From assembly GCA_918807975.1 (NCBI GenBank), contig OU964918.1:27326477-27390476 (forward strand): a stretch of DNA of 64,000 bases, written 5' to 3'. The notes below the pieces were generated by a model, which saw only the letters and a list, made by a program, of their open reading frames with translations, was not told where the DNA came from and did not search any database. Source of the DNA: Aplidium turbinatum (lineage: Eukaryota > Chordata > Ascidiacea > Aplousobranchia > Polyclinidae). Both the position numbers and the translations under genes were made by a program. Below are positions 63,812-64,000 of this stretch, in pieces. Each line of letters starts with the position of its first letter. Position 1 is the first letter of the stretch.

Positions 63812-64000
63812 TTCAATCAATCAATCAATCAATCAATGTTTTATTTGTCAGTAACAGGAACATAGGTACATGTTTGAAATATGCAATATACACAGTACAA
63901 AAGTTACACAAGTTCCCATACCGACAGGGAGACAACGAGACGACCATACAGTCTACTGGTCAATTGCCACCCTACGGAAATTAGGATTTTGCCATTTAAT
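63812..64000 (-). mobile_element. LINE 3' end, continuing beyond the window
   Basis: The inverse of 31290-31482, including AATAAAACATTGATTGATTG at the tail. It runs off the right edge, so the body lies outside the window. A tetranucleotide CAAT repeat marks its 3' end. Confidence 0.85.

Overview
Metazoan genomic DNA: AT-rich, intron-bearing and very rich in transposons. It holds two confidently recognised host genes, both mitochondrial, and one further multi-exon gene. The host pair is PET117 (cytochrome c oxidase assembly factor) and MTFMT (mitochondrial methionyl-tRNA formyltransferase). They lie head to tail with zero or negative spacing, and a pyrimidine-rich splice acceptor follows the first stop codon directly. 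That is the layout of operons in animals with spliced-leader trans-splicing. A tunicate would fit, but cnidarians and other trans-splicing groups are not excluded, so the species is left open.

Layout. 1-4.6 kb: satellite array, a TA-target MITE and a SINE. 4.6-25.2 kb: one Ty3/gypsy LTR element on the minus strand, with matching LTRs and a CCTT target duplication. Its leader is split by a 12.9-kb DNA element (11458-24385) bounded by CCCAGCTAGAAA inverted ends and a TA duplication. That DNA element contains an 11-exon gene for a DUF4806-domain protein (19045-23607) plus its own nested insertions. 25.2-34.2 kb: hAT-type MITEs, a LINE with two hAT elements nested inside it, and foldback elements rich in CCCTAA-like repeats. 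34.2-39.4 kb: an old element containing a 4.3-kb DNA transposon with a recognisable but broken transposase, itself split by a 2.1-kb foldback. 39.4-42.8 kb: foldback and LINE remnants. 42.8-49.7 kb: PET117-MTFMT, with transposon-filled introns. 49.8-55.5 kb: a nearly identical 3-kb tandem duplication (or assembly duplicate). 55.5-64 kb: MITEs, transposon and SINE remnants, an internally deleted LINE, and a 3-kb hAT-type element holding further insertions.

How the genes relate. PET117 and MTFMT act in the same organelle, one in complex IV assembly and one in formylating the initiator tRNA, so co-transcription would be sensible. The DUF4806 gene lies wholly inside the 12.9-kb mobile unit. It is therefore either cargo or a component of that element, and this is the most unusual observation in the window. 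Most other open frames are chance frames in repeats or pieces of transposon proteins. No rRNA, canonical tRNA gene or CRISPR array was seen.
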